A stretch of 64,000 nucleotides of DNA from Pseudofabraea citricarpa (lineage: Eukaryota; Ascomycota; Leotiomycetes; Helotiales; Dermateaceae). The notes under the pieces are model-generated. The model ran no database searches and was not told the DNA's origin. It saw nothing but the letters and a program-made list of their open reading frames with translations. Below are positions 14,816-26,211 of the stretch, one piece after another (position 1 is the stretch's first letter; the number at the start of each line of letters is the position of its first letter). The DNA lies in NCBI GenBank assembly GCA_029641185.1, contig JAPWGK010000026.1, positions 310,001 through 374,000 on the forward strand, written 5' to 3'. Position numbers and translations under genes: made by a program.

Positions 14816-16538
14816 TAAACTAAGTAGCTACTCTCTACTCCCATATAAATCATCGTTTAGCTAGTAAGTAGGTCCGGAATAACTTTCTACCGGTTACAGC
14901 GAGCTCGACGGCTTAAAACGACAGACAACTATCAACTTTGGTAAAGCGAAGACAAATTTAGTAGCGGTCAGTACCTTGGAATTAAAGGTTGGTCGAATGC
15001 CACCTGCCAGGAAATGAGAGGAGGATGACACGTCGTGAGTCAGGCTACTTGACAGCGGGCAGCCATCAGTTACCAGAGCTAAGTGACTGGATTGCCAAAA
15101 GAGGAAAGCCGTAGTTATCCTGGTTCCAAATCAATGAAATTAACAGCATGGCTGTGAAATTTGCAAGTCAACTTGCAATTTACGATCTTCTGGCTCTATG
15201 CGTCGCTAATAAGCGAAATATGTGTAGTACACTGAAAGACAGAGGTTTAAAATCAGGGATTCGAAGGGATAACCACACAAAAACCGTATTAGAGTAATTT
15301 AAAATTATACAATGAAAATGATAACGTGAAAATTTTAATGATATAACCACTTTAACCTCCCGCATATCTGTCTGAACCACATCTGTCTGAACGTTACACA
15401 AATGCGTTTCTGTGTTATCACACCGCGAATTCATAGCTACCCAGTTCAGCGTAAACTTCTTGAGGATCGGTGTGAGCTTCGTGTTTGACGCTTTGAGCGA
15501 CAGGTTCAGCATTTCGAACGTTAAAGTGACTACTTATGTAATGCAATTGCTGGATAATCCAGTATTCGACATCCGGAAGAGCTTCAGATCTTTGTATCAA
15601 GTGCCTCGCGAAAGGGATCTTGTGCCACAAAACAGACATCGGTGTGCACAAGCTGGTGTACAGAGACTCGTGGCCAGAACGAACCAGACTGCAAGATGAT
15701 ATACAAAACACCTGATAAACATAAATAAAAGTAGAAGTAAGATCGACTGTGTGAAGGACAAGCGAGGGATCATTTATTGCTAACCACATCTCTCAGCGAG
15801 CCCTAGCAGCCAAGCTCTTGCATGTTTCCTAGAAATTCAAAAGAAATTCTCACTTTGCGAGTGTGCAGGATAAAGCGAAGAACCGAAGAAAGAAACGAGG
15901 GATCATCTCGCTAAGAAGCGACACATCCAGCACCTACCCTTGGTAGAAACACTACTTATCTACCTGGTAAGGCTGAGTGAGGCTGAGCAATATCTCTACA
16001 TGATTAATTCCATGATGCAGCCAATGAAATTTCCAAGTCTTTGGAAGACTCCTTGTCTTTATCATTGGAAAATATAGTAGAGACCAAACCTTCATTGATC
16101 CACCCCTATTCCTATTTATTCGTCTAATTTTGCAATATAGGGGGGGATTTGGTTCTTAGATCAGCAATACGCCAGAAACTAGCTGCTGACTGATATCTTG
16201 CAACTTGAATGGCCTTCTTGTTAGGTTTTTCTTTATCTTGCAAGTATACTTCACATTGAACGTTTTCTATCACGACATAGTATACATTGCACACGCATCA
16301 CGTAACACGAGGAAAAGGGAAAAGAAAGTGATTTCTGTTTATGGATGATTCTCGATTTGGTTCTATACCCACTTAGGTATAAGGCTAACTTAAGTTCCCT
16401 TGACTTCAAGGACCCGTCCGAGAGTGATGGAAGACTGAAAGAAAAGAAGAAAAAGAAAAAGAAAAAGAAAAGAGGCTCGCGGGGGCTGTGACCTACCTCC
16501 CTCTCGCCCTGACTAGAGATCAGACGACAGATGTAAAC
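14816..16538. other. Intergenic, transition out of the RIP block
   Basis: Base composition returns to normal within a few tens of bases of 14,815. Only short open frames occur, none with a recognisable domain or a convincing splice structure. An almost pure purine tract lies at about 16,436-16,475, just downstream of the amidoligase-like gene. No promoter or RNA gene was recognised. Confidence 0.6.
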
Positions 16539-17774
16539 TTACTCGTCGGGGGTGATGTTCTCTTCAGGATCTGGATCTGAAAAGGTGCCGATGCCGATGT
16601 ACAGCAAGATCGGGAGGGCTTTCCCATGCAGCTCTCCGGCCCTCGCTCGAGCCTCAGCCGCCTCGACTCTGCTGCCGTAGAACTCGGCCTGTTCGGGGAG
16701 TCCGATAGCAGCGAGGAGCTCTCGGATGGTGAAGGGAGGATTGGGATCGCTTGGGCCAGCATTGGAAATGAGGCCAGTCCTCAACTCGCGGAGGCAGAGC
16801 TCCCGAACCTGTGAATTCGTCGCCGTCTCCGCGAATCTCACCAGGCCCACGCACGTTTGGATCCAGTGGCCAACGCGTTCGGAATCCACGGTTGCTTCGT
16901 GCTCGCGGAACTCGATGGTACGCTTGCGCGGGTCGCCCTGGGGGTCACGCAGGTTCGCCATGTTGTACCGCGCGCGATGCGGATGTCCACTTAACCGATC
17001 AACGAGGTAGTTGACGTTTGGGCACTTCATGATCAGATCGTATCCCTCCCATCGCGGAGTGGACTTGGCCCGGACTGTGCTGTCTCGCGCTGCAAGGCCG
17101 AGATCGCTGCACTCCAGCAGGCTCGCGGCGTGCTCCATGTTCTTGACACGGTGCCTTGGGTGGATCTTATCGATGGTATCCTCGAACGTCCATACGAGGG
17201 CTGCGAATCTCTTGAGCGTGGAAAGCTCAAAGCCTTGGGTGCCTTTGCCGACATGAACGTGAAGACCGCATGACTGGTTGGTGTCAAGGCGATAGTTGGC
17301 TTTGAGGATATTACAACCTCTCTGGACGGTGGCAACTGCATCCGGAGAGTCGTTGTAAGGTATTGTTTTTACCTCAATCTGATAGTATTTGTACATCCTA
17401 TCTGTTGCCATTATGGAGAAATCATCCGTGACGACCCATTTACCAGCTATTCTTGAGGGAAGTACACCATTCAACCACGAATGCCTTCTGTACCTTAACT
17501 CGGAGATTGCGCGAATTCCTCCGTCTTTTAATGTCTCTGCTACGTGAGTTTGCACATTCTCCTGCGCACTACGAGAGTAATCTAGGTGGCCGCCTGTCAC
17601 GCCGAACACTTCTCCGGAAAATTCAGGTTGGGGATCTCTGGTACCATCTGGAAGAGTTGCGAGAGCGAACTCAAACTCCACGCCGAATGTGAGTCCTTGT
17701 TGGACACCATTTTCTGGAGGCGTGGGTTGTAATATAAGTAGAGTAGGATCCGGGGGTGGGTGTGCAGGAAACAT
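16539..17774 (-). CDS. Putative amidoligase family protein
   Basis: Single-exon frame of 411 residues from a true ATG at 17,774. It resembles the amidoligase_2 family (ATP-grasp/glutamine synthetase-related COOH-NH2 ligases). The signs are an N-terminal F-G-V-E-F-E-F strand (about residues 30-36) with the acidic residues used for metal/ATP binding, C-G-L-H-V-H-V-G near the middle, and Y-N-M-A-N-L followed by R-T-I-E-F-R-E-H-E toward the C-terminal half. Family members are predicted to form amide or peptide bonds, but the substrate is unknown and fungal members are poorly characterised. It is the first gene after the RIP block and has no obvious partner next to it. A GT lies at the stop codon and could be read as a donor, but continuing that way gives a low-complexity tail, so I kept the TAA stop. 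Confidence 0.8.
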   Translation of the reverse strand: MFPAHPPPDPTLLILQPTPPENGVQQGLTFGVEFEFALATLPDGTRDPQPEFSGEVFGVTGGHLDYSRSAQENVQTHVAETLKDGGIRAISELRYRRHSWLNGVLPSRIAGKWVVTDDFSIMATDRMYKYYQIEVKTIPYNDSPDAVATVQRGCNILKANYRLDTNQSCGLHVHVGKGTQGFELSTLKRFAALVWTFEDTIDKIHPRHRVKNMEHAASLLECSDLGLAARDSTVRAKSTPRWEGYDLIMKCPNVNYLVDRLSGHPHRARYNMANLRDPQGDPRKRTIEFREHEATVDSERVGHWIQTCVGLVRFAETATNSQVRELCLRELRTGLISNAGPSDPNPPFTIRELLAAIGLPEQAEFYGSRVEAAEARARAGELHGKALPILLYIGIGTFSDPDPEENITPDE

Positions 17775-18451
17775 CGTTTCTGTGATGTGTTCTGACGTGC
17801 CGAGAATTAAAAATCAGCCAGTTAAACTGGCCCAGTTTACTGGCAGGGCTATATATCTTTTCAAAGGTCGCTGTTCTCCAGATGTATCATCATTATTGTT
17901 TGATCCAACTACTGTAACTAAGACTATTGAAGAACGCTCATTTTGGATTTGCACATCCTGTTGCTCGCTTTGAAAGAACGCCGTCGGGTCTCCTTGGTTC
18001 AGAAGCGTATGTTGTAAAGCGTTATTGTCTCGGCAAAAAGTACCCTTTGTAAGAGTTTCAAAGAAAGAACCATCCCAGTACCATGTTGTACAAGGAACAT
18101 CACCAAAGAACCATGAGTATAATGCTAAGATGAGGGAACTTATACCGTCTCAGTCTTTTGAGACAACAATGCTTTATAAGCATTGTTTATGATCAAAGAA
18201 AAAGAAACAATGAATTGGCTTTGTAGTTCTTGTATGGTTGTGTAGAGGTAGTGATTAATTGTAACAAGTCCTCAGTAAGTAAGAGAACAAGGAAATGACA
18301 CTAACTTTGGTAGTAAAGATTACCTCTTGGAAACATCAATTCTTTAATCAATGTTGCTCTTACCGGCGATTATACCGCACCGGATTTAGCACCATTAGAG
18401 CGAGTCTGGCGTAATGAAGAGAGAGCCCAGATCTAGTGATTTTGACTGAGC
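17775..18451. other. Intergenic between amidoligase and histidine kinase
   Basis: This stretch holds the promoter of the minus-strand amidoligase-like gene and the 3' end of the histidine kinase gene. A small perfect inverted repeat (9-bp arm ACAATGCTT, 3-bp loop) lies at 18,166-18,186. No open frame of interest was seen. Confidence 0.5.
18166..18186. repeat. Short perfect inverted repeat
   Basis: Nine-base arms (ACAATGCTT / AAGCATTGT) flank a TAT loop. It lies downstream of the histidine kinase stop and upstream of the amidoligase ATG. The function is unknown and it may be chance. Confidence 0.6.
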
Positions 18452-21400
18452 TCATATTGAGGTTTTCAGCAGGATTCTATCCATTTCTGGTATAAGCTCC
18501 GGGATACGGAACGGTTTGGTAACAACACTGTCCTGAAGTACTGGTCAGCATTGTATCCTAAATTTTCACCTAATGTTAGATCTTCTTACCATCCCAGCTT
18601 CCTTAGCAATTGTGATCTGCTCGCTTCGCGCATTTGCCGTGACTGCAATGACTGGAAGATGCTTCACTATTGTCCCGTCTTGTTGGAACTCTCGGATCTT
18701 TTTGACACAAGTTAAGCCGTCCATAACCGGCATCTCTAGGTCCATCAGGCAGACGAAATTAGGAAGCTCTTTGCCTTCTGTAGTGCTCCTCCAAAATTCA
18801 GAGCTCTCCAGAAAGTCGAGGGCTTCTTTCCCATGATTAGCTACGTATACAATGCAGCCTGCACTCCGCAGCTGTTTGGAAAGGACTTTCTGATTGACAA
18901 TATTATCTTCCACCACTAATATATGTCTTGGTAGAGTTGGTGAACCTGGTTTGACTTGTTGCGGCGGTGCTCCTTTCCATTTCTGTACCGGAACTGCCTC
19001 TTTAGCTGGTTGGATTGGTCGTTTGATATTGATCGGTAGCGAAGGCAACAACAAAGGATCTGTAGGAGTACCTCGTCGAGTCCTAATGTAAAAAGCGAAA
19101 GTACTGCCGACGCCTGCTTCAGAATGGACACCAATCTGACCTCCTTGCAGTTCCGTTAATTCTTTTGAGATAAAGAGCCCAAGACCTGAGCCACCGTAAA
19201 CGACATGCGTTCGAGGAGAAGCCTGAGAAAATCTCTGAAACAATAATTTTTGCTCATGTTCATCTAACCCTCGACCTGTATCTTCGACTTCAATGTGTAG
19301 GTACAGGATCTCACCAGAGCCCCATTCTGGGCCTACGCTAAGATCTTTCCGGTCTGGGTCTCTGGGCAAGTACATCAAGTCTTCCCTGCTTGTTGGGGCC
19401 TCCAAGGAAGCGCCAAGACGAATAGTGATTTTACGTTCCTTCTCTGGCTGTGTAAATTTGATGGCATTTGATGTCAGATTAATCAGAACCTGGAGGAGTC
19501 GACTAGGGTCTAGTTGTAACCAGTCGATTTTCGTGTCCAAAAATGATTGCTGGACCTTAAAGCGTAGCTCCATATCGTTCTTGTGCAACTCGCCATCAAA
19601 CATTCTTAATGCATTTTTGATAATATCGAGTGGCTGAACATCAACTGGTGTAACAGTAAGTAAGTGCGAGTTGATCTTGGAAAGTATGAGAATGTCATCG
19701 ATGATTCTCTTTTGGTGCTGGCCACAATGCATGATTGTTTGCGCCGCATCTATATGGCTGTCAATAATATCCTTGGGTATGATTGAACCTGTCTCTGATT
19801 CAATGCTAAATTCGGCAAGAAGAGAAGTAGCAATAAAATCTGCACACTGTACGATTGCACTCAGAGGATTACGCATCTCATGTGATGTCATATCAATAAA
19901 ACTCTCCTGCTGGCGCTTGAGTTCAAGAGCCTCATCCCTTTTCTGAGACTGGACATCCTCTGCCCACTTCTGCCTATAGCGCAAGTTTATTAGTATAGAT
20001 GCGAGAAGAGTAATTTGATAAACAAAGGACTTGCCTTGAGATATCTGTTAGACAACCTAAAATCCCCGTCACCTCGCCATCCTCATCCTTTTCGGGATAA
20101 GCAGCGGCTAGGATCCATGTGTTTCCTTCAACCTGTTTTCCATTGACATAAGAGGGTGCTAAGAAAGTCGTTTTCAAGCGAATTTCAAATGATACAGAAA
20201 TCCCGTCTAGTAGCTTGTGCCATTTAACATCCATAATAGGATGGTCGATGTCCGCAAGCACATCGTACCAACTGAAAGGGATTCGAACATCGGCTGGGTG
20301 TTGTGTAAGTTTATAGTAATTTTCATTGGCATCTACGAACAGCCATGTTAGCAAGTTCAAATTGTGAACTGTCTCCTAACCTACAAATAAGCACCCCCAA
20401 AGTATCGATATGAAACATTCCCACTGGGGCCAGATCAGCCATCTTCCGGAAACGAGTTTCAAAAGCTATTGCTTCGTGTGTTTGTATGGCTAACTGCTTC
20501 GAAAGGTGATTGCGATCAAGTGCTGCCATCTCAGCCGCAAGTTGACCACTTTTGATCTCATCTTCGAAGAGTACCGCAGTCGCTAGTGAGGTCGCCAACT
20601 GGCGGTTGAGAAGTTGTATGAATGACTTGTAGTCTTCGTCATACCGTTTACGGGGATTAACACCTAAAATCAAGAACCCGAGTACATTGTCACCCGTGGG
20701 CTGGATAGGGTAGAAAAGAGCGGTATCTCCAATTTCAGCTTCTTGGTTTTGTATTTCTTCAAGAAATTTCGCTGGGAAAGTCCCATCACCTACGCTTAGT
20801 AAGGTCGGGGCTCCATGTTTCAATAGTTGCTGGAAATTTGGGAGAAAGTTTTCTGGTGACTTGTCTCGATTAAGCCTCTCAGGAAGATGTGCGCAAGATT
20901 CCGGCACTCTTACACAGCCTTCCAAGGACCATACTTCCAAATTTTGACTCTGCTCGGATGACATAGACAGTGTTTCATTAGTGTCTCCCCCAGCTGAATA
21001 AAGAATAGCAAAGGGGACATCGCGATGATTGTCTTGCAAACCTTTTAACAACTGTACCCAGAAGTCCTTTGGCTCCCTTGCAGAGGCAATTGACTGCCCA
21101 AGATGTAGAAGGAACGTAATTCTCCTATCTGAACGTCCCAATCATTAGCACCGCGGATTTCCATAAAAGAAAAAGGTAGCTAAGTAGAAAAAGATGCATA
21201 CCTGCAATGACTTGCCGACTTGTTTCAAAAGCCGTATTGTAACTAGACAGTCAGTAACTACTAATAATCAATGCTAGAACAATTCCTTACAAGGCGGGAT
21301 TACCAGTGGTGGTAGTAAGAGGAATGATAGACAAAGAAAAGTATGTCTCTTCGACGTAGCCATCCCGATTAATATAAACAAGCGCATCTTCATCTGTTTT

Positions 21401-22315
21401 TGCAATCCCAGTTTCGTAGATTTTGTCAAATAGTGGTCCAAAATCGTGGATAACTTCAGCCCAAGCAATGCAAAGAGGCTTGCCCATCATATATGGATGC
21501 TTCAGCCCAGTAATCTCTACATATTTTTCATTATATAGCATGGTCCTTTGCGGGCCGTAATAAAGAGCTGCTGGGCGAGGGTCAGACAGAAGGAAATTGC
21601 AGCTGCGACGCAGCTCTATCGGCCACGAACTGATTGGACCCAGCTCTGTAGATGCCCAGTCAAAATCGAGTATAAATTTGACATGCTCAGAGAGACGCAT
21701 CTTCGTGCCTAGTGCAGTCATATCGAATGGACCTAAAATGTCGGAATCCTCAACAAGCGCAGGTTCAGATATGGACTGGCCACTATCTTTTTGAAGAGAA
21801 AGCGCGTCAGATACAGCCGCTTCATCAACTCGCCCGATACTTGAGAAATCTGCGGTTGGAGGCTGTATAGTCCCTTGACGATGTACAAATTTGCGCCGCT
21901 GGTCTGCAACTTGACCGCTAATAACCCGCCACCGCCCTCTTAAAGTCTGCGCTGTCCATTGTAGTCCCCATCGTATATCTGGATATGGCTCACTGTCCGC
22001 GCCAGGTAAGAAACCCCATTCGATAAATGATGTATGCTGAGGGTTGTTTTCCAATGCTTCGGGCGACGAGTATCCTGATCCATGGTGCCAAGTAACTTCC
22101 AGGTCGCGATAGCTCGCATTATAGTAGACAGGCGTTGTCTTCGGTATTGTGTCAAGGTCGATGATAAGAATCGGTCGCGTATCTCCATCTAGAAGCTCAA
22201 GCATTCCCAGATCGCGCAGATCGTCTGTGGCGCAAGCCGTTGTCGAGATTTGAATGGCATTTTGTGGTTTTGGTGCAAGACCATTGTTTGACCGCATGCT
22301 GTCCGTACCTCCCAT
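18452..22315 (-). CDS. Hybrid sensor histidine kinase / response regulator
   Basis: Six exons: 22,315-21,291; 21,242-21,202 (41 nt); 21,128-20,385; 20,332-20,035; 19,973-18,590; 18,532-18,452, giving 1,190 residues. The N-terminal half carries PAS-like sensor segments, including N-E-N-Y-Y-K-L after M-F-H-I-D. The kinase core has the H-box S-H-E-M-R-N-P-L with phosphoacceptor His734, then N-box S-N-A-I-K-F, D-T-G-R-G-L and G-G-S-G-L-G-L. The C-terminal receiver domain has M-D-L-E-M-P-V-M-D-G with phosphoacceptor Asp1114, and the last exon supplies the T-K-P-F lysine loop. No membrane segment was seen, so it is probably a cytosolic sensor feeding a phosphorelay (histidine phosphotransfer protein, then Skn7/Ssk1-type regulators). 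The longer in-frame start is GTG, so I used the ATG at 22,315. The intron 20,034-19,974 appears to use a GC donor. The ligand is unknown. Confidence 0.92.
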
Positions 22316-23732
22316 CTCAACTCTCCCTATGGCCACCTGTCCAAAAACTTCTTTCGACCAAAGGATACTCTGCTAAAGGCTGGGGCTTCTCTAGATGTCG
22401 TTGCCCTTCGCATCCTGATTTCGTTGGTGCCAGTATGTAGGAGGGATAGGGGAATGGCAGCTTGCAATTAACTGAAGGCGAGGCTAGCAACAAATGCAGG
22501 AAGTGATGCGTGTTGCCCGTCGTTGGTTGAAGGCCAAAGGAGAATTGTTTTGGCGCTGAAGGAGCCTCATAAAGTTGCTTCACTGGAGTCTAGAACAGCG
22601 CCTGCGCCACTTCCGGGTTGTGTACAAAAGGCTAAGATCAGACGGTGCAATGAATGCGTTCTGGCTGGATCGTCGGTGTTTGAGGGTGGAGAGGAGAGAG
22701 AGGTACTTCGTATGCGCTACAGTACTTACGCTATGGCAATTCTCCCTTCTGGATGGCATTATTGTCGGCCGAGTGACGTATGTCCCCACAGTCCTATCTT
22801 GCTTGCTGAGTCGATAGCCGAGTTGGAGGCGATGCGATCTAAGCACCTGTCACATCTGCCTTTACCATGTACCATACCATTGGGAAACTCGACATGGCAA
22901 ATCGGACGATAACATTGACATTAAGAATCCAGGGGAGGGGGTCGCGGTTCATCAGACTGAGCGCTGGTAAAAAAATAAAAATAAAAATAGCAAATCATAT
23001 TATAGCACTTTTTCTGCGCTTAACCACTTCAGTCGCCGACTCAAAAGTCAATGGCTGCTTTGATTTCCTCCAATCACGAGTATAGAAACTTGGCTTATTT
23101 GTCATTCAGATATCAACTCGACAACTTATTCCTATGTTAGTCCTTCAATTAGAGCGCCTCTTGCAAAGCCATCCTCTAGCCTCTTTTTGCTACCGGCGCT
23201 GGTGGCGTAGAGAGGTACGATGATAATCTAAAAGTCACGAAATCGGACTCTTAACCTCCTTTTTTATGTTCTTCCTTTTCAATACCGAGATCTCTAAACT
23301 TGAAGGATTGGTCTGAAATATCAACCTTTTTAATTAACGTCTAATTTTACTGTATCGAAGTTTTCCAATTTGATAAACATTCACGCTAAGATAACCCCTC
23401 AATAGAGCAATAACCCTTTAGATAAACGAATGAGAACACATGATTGCCAAAGAATACTTCAAGAAGCGAAGGAGTAATTATGTTTCCATTAGAGGTGAGT
23501 CCTTAAAATCAGACCTTGTTGTTGTTATTAACACAAGTCATTTTATCCATCTACTCAAATACCCGACAGAAAGTTCCAGTGAAGCAATCAGCACGCATTT
23601 AAAGCAAATTCTTTCTTGGATTTGGGATTTGAGATTTACTCGCTAGTTAAAAGTCATTTACTTAGATCATATATAACCTCAAGCAAAGCTAGACCCCCAT
23701 AGAGATATCCAAGTCCAGAGACCGAGATCCCT
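22316..23732. other. Intergenic between histidine kinase and transporter
   Basis: Contains the histidine kinase promoter (its gene starts at 22,315 on the minus strand) and the 3' flank of the transporter gene. Open frames of up to 129 codons exist but show no domain, codon bias or splice pattern. From about 22,970 to 23,640 the sequence is mildly AT-rich but still has ordinary CA/TG content, so it is not part of the RIP block. Confidence 0.5.
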
Positions 23733-25572
23733 TCAGACCGACTCGACATGTTTCGAGCCCGTAGCACTAACAACATGATCCTTCTCCTTCTCCAGGGCGG
23801 CAGGTTCAATATCACCCAAGCGCTCCGTGGCAAGCCTATCGCCAAACAGCTCGGCAATCTCCTCGAGGGACTTGCCCTTCGTCTCGGGCAGCCAGAAGAA
23901 GTAGACAAAAGCGGCGGCGAAGTTGGTAGCGATGAACAAGGCATAGTATTTCCAGCCGACGTTGTCGAGGGCGGTCGGGGTGATCTGCGAGAGGACGATG
24001 GCCGTGACGGCCTTCGCGAAGACGGCGAGCCCGAGGCCCTTGGAGCGCAGGAAGAAGGGGAACAGCTCGACCGGCACTACCCATACCATGGCGTTGAAGA
24101 AGAGCGCGTACCCGAACGAGTAGATGAAGATGAACGCGATGGCGGCCCGTGGCCCGCTCTCGCTCGTCGTCCCGGCTGGATATTGTGACGAGAGCGCCAT
24201 GAGGATGCTGATCATGACGCAGAGGAATGCTGAGCCGGTCCCTGTTTCATCCGACATGAGTATTTCTTCTCCTCTGGTCTTTGGGTGCTTGTATGTTTGG
24301 GATTGAGGTAGTTGCGCATTCACTTACAGAGAGTTCGCGTTCGTGGCCATTTGTCGGCGACGATGAAGAGGTATGCGATCTGTCCAAAGACGCCCATGAA
24401 TCCGTAGATGCCGCTGATGAGCAAGCTTGTACGGCCCGTATATCCTACTGTTGCATAGAAGATGCTCTGGTAGTTTTGAATTACGGTCGATCCGCTCAGT
24501 TGGCCCATCATGAGAATGAAACATGCAGTCGAGGTACGTCGAATATAACGTCGAGAGAAGAGATTCTGGATGGCAACTAAGAAGTTTGTGCTTCTGCCCT
24601 GTCTTTCGAGGTTGATCTGATCCTTGATTTGTATGAACTCCTGCGCCACGAAATCCTCGCCTTGGTCTCCGTGAAGACGAAGAATGACTGTAGTGATGGT
24701 TAGTATATTACGCACGGCTAGAGATGTAGAAACAAACCAGTCTGGGCTTCTTCATATCTCTCCTTCTCAACCAACCAACGAGGTGTATAAGGAATAAAGC
24801 AGCAGCCAATGGTAAGCAGAACTGCACCAGGAATCTGCATAGCAAGAGGAATTCGCCACTGTGCATCGCCGCTGGCGAAGGAACCAGAGTAACCAATCCA
24901 ATTGGCAATCATGAACCCAATTGAGATCATCATTCCCTGAAGGCCAACGATGAAACCTCGAGCTTTTGGCGGGGATACTTCAGCAATGTAGACAGGAACC
25001 ACAGAAAGAATAATTCCGCACGCCATGCCGGCGAAGAAACGACCTGCTATCATCATGCCTACATTCTGAGCTGCGGCTTGCAGAGCAGCACCAAATGTTG
25101 CTGAAAGTCTTCAGTCAGTCCGTGCTATTCTGGGTTGGGAACCTGATCCTACCTAAAATGCCCGCACCGCATATCGTCCATCTGCGACTGAATCTATCGG
25201 CACTGTATCCCGTAACAAAAGTCCCTATGGCTTGACCAGCATTGTATAGCGAAACGATAGCCCCTGTGCAGTGTCAGCGGAAAGAAGAACTGACGGCAGC
25301 CGGATAGCCAAGTACCTTTCAGTGCAGCATTATTCGCAGAAGGTCCAAACATATAAATTGCAAAGGTTTTATGCCCTATCCTATAAATCAGAAATCGAAC
25401 TTGACAAAACGCAATCTGCTCTCTTACCAAGAGTTGTACCAATGATGCCTTGACGGTGTCAGCTATATATTCACATAAAATCACAGCACAAGCAAGACAT
25501 ACCAGAGTCGACACCAAAGACGAATCCTCCCGTGGCAACCACGAAAGAAATAAGAAGGATATAAGAGTTCAT
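23733..25572 (-). CDS. MFS sugar transporter
   Basis: Seven coding exons: 25,572-25,503; 25,448-25,428 (21 nt); 25,375-25,316; 25,263-25,153; 25,100-24,738; 24,687-24,328; 24,241-23,733, giving 497 residues, normal for the sugar porter family. Signature features are the N-terminal G-G-F-V-F-G-V-D-S-G helix, Y-N-A-G-Q-A-I-G, G-R-F-F-A-G-M-A-C-G, the central P-Y-T-P-R-W-L-V-E-K (P-E-S-P-R-x-L in most relatives), and the C-terminal L-P-E-T-K-G-K-S-L-E-E. About twelve hydrophobic helices are expected, so it is a plasma-membrane proton-coupled sugar importer. The substrate cannot be read from sequence. It lies next to a Zn2Cys6 regulator and a rhamnosidase, so L-rhamnose or a rhamnoside is a reasonable inference. 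Confidence 0.93.
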
Positions 25573-26211
25573 AGTGAGTTATCGAAGTCGATCAAAGACC
25601 CTGAGATGAAAAGAAACTTGGTGGGGAAGTTACATGGCTATATATAAGAATTCAAATCGGGAGCCGTCAGAGGTAAAGAATTTTTCACTCGCCTTGAACA
25701 GATCAGCCACTCGACATTTATTGACCCGAGAGAATCAGGAGAGACAAGGCGATGAAGACATGGAATCGATAGCCAGCACCAGAGAAATCTGGAGTATCTA
25801 CCCAGATCTCGGACTCGTGCTCTCGAGAAGAATAGCGGGGAATGTATGGGGTTCCGGGGCGCAACAAATTAAGCGGCGGGCGGCGTACTCTCGCCATGAT
25901 TGGCTGCACACCTCCATATTTTGCCATGACTCTGCCACTCTCCGGATCATGACAAGTCTTGTTTTGTCGTATGTCAGCCAACCTCGGACTCTTTTATCTC
26001 CAAAACAGTCTTGACAATCTTTTACCGACCAATCCCTGCCCGATAATGCTGCAAAGGGCAGTTTCCTTGGCGGCTGCTTGGATTTATACCAGTCACAGTG
26101 GCTTCAGTTTGAATAGGTCTACAGCTAGCCTCATAATTATGAATGCATTATCCAAGCACCGCCAGGTAACAATGAAGTGAAGTTTTAGGGAGAGCTTTGG
26201 TAATCTTGCAT
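25573..26211. other. Intergenic, transporter promoter
   Basis: Region upstream of the transporter ATG and downstream of the regulator stop. It includes a CGG-rich patch at about 25,853-25,885 (CGGGGCG, then AAGCGGCGGGCGGCG) that could hold binding sites for a zinc-cluster regulator, whose half-site is usually CGG. No gene was seen. Confidence 0.4.

Noticed and set aside
15180..15789. Three overlapping frames of 95-123 codons on both strands near the RIP border
   Set aside because: No domain, no splice signals joining them to larger frames, and composition unlike the genes nearby.
16480..16540. Extra 3' intron in the amidoligase gene using the GTAAGT at the stop codon
   Set aside because: The resulting tail is a low-complexity poly-Phe run encoded by the purine tract.
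22316..22336. Longer N-terminus for the histidine kinase starting with GTG
   Set aside because: GTG is not a usual fungal nuclear start, and an ATG follows seven codons later.
22523..22912. 129-codon plus-strand frame upstream of the histidine kinase
   Set aside because: No recognisable domain, overlaps frames on the opposite strand, and sits in the kinase promoter.
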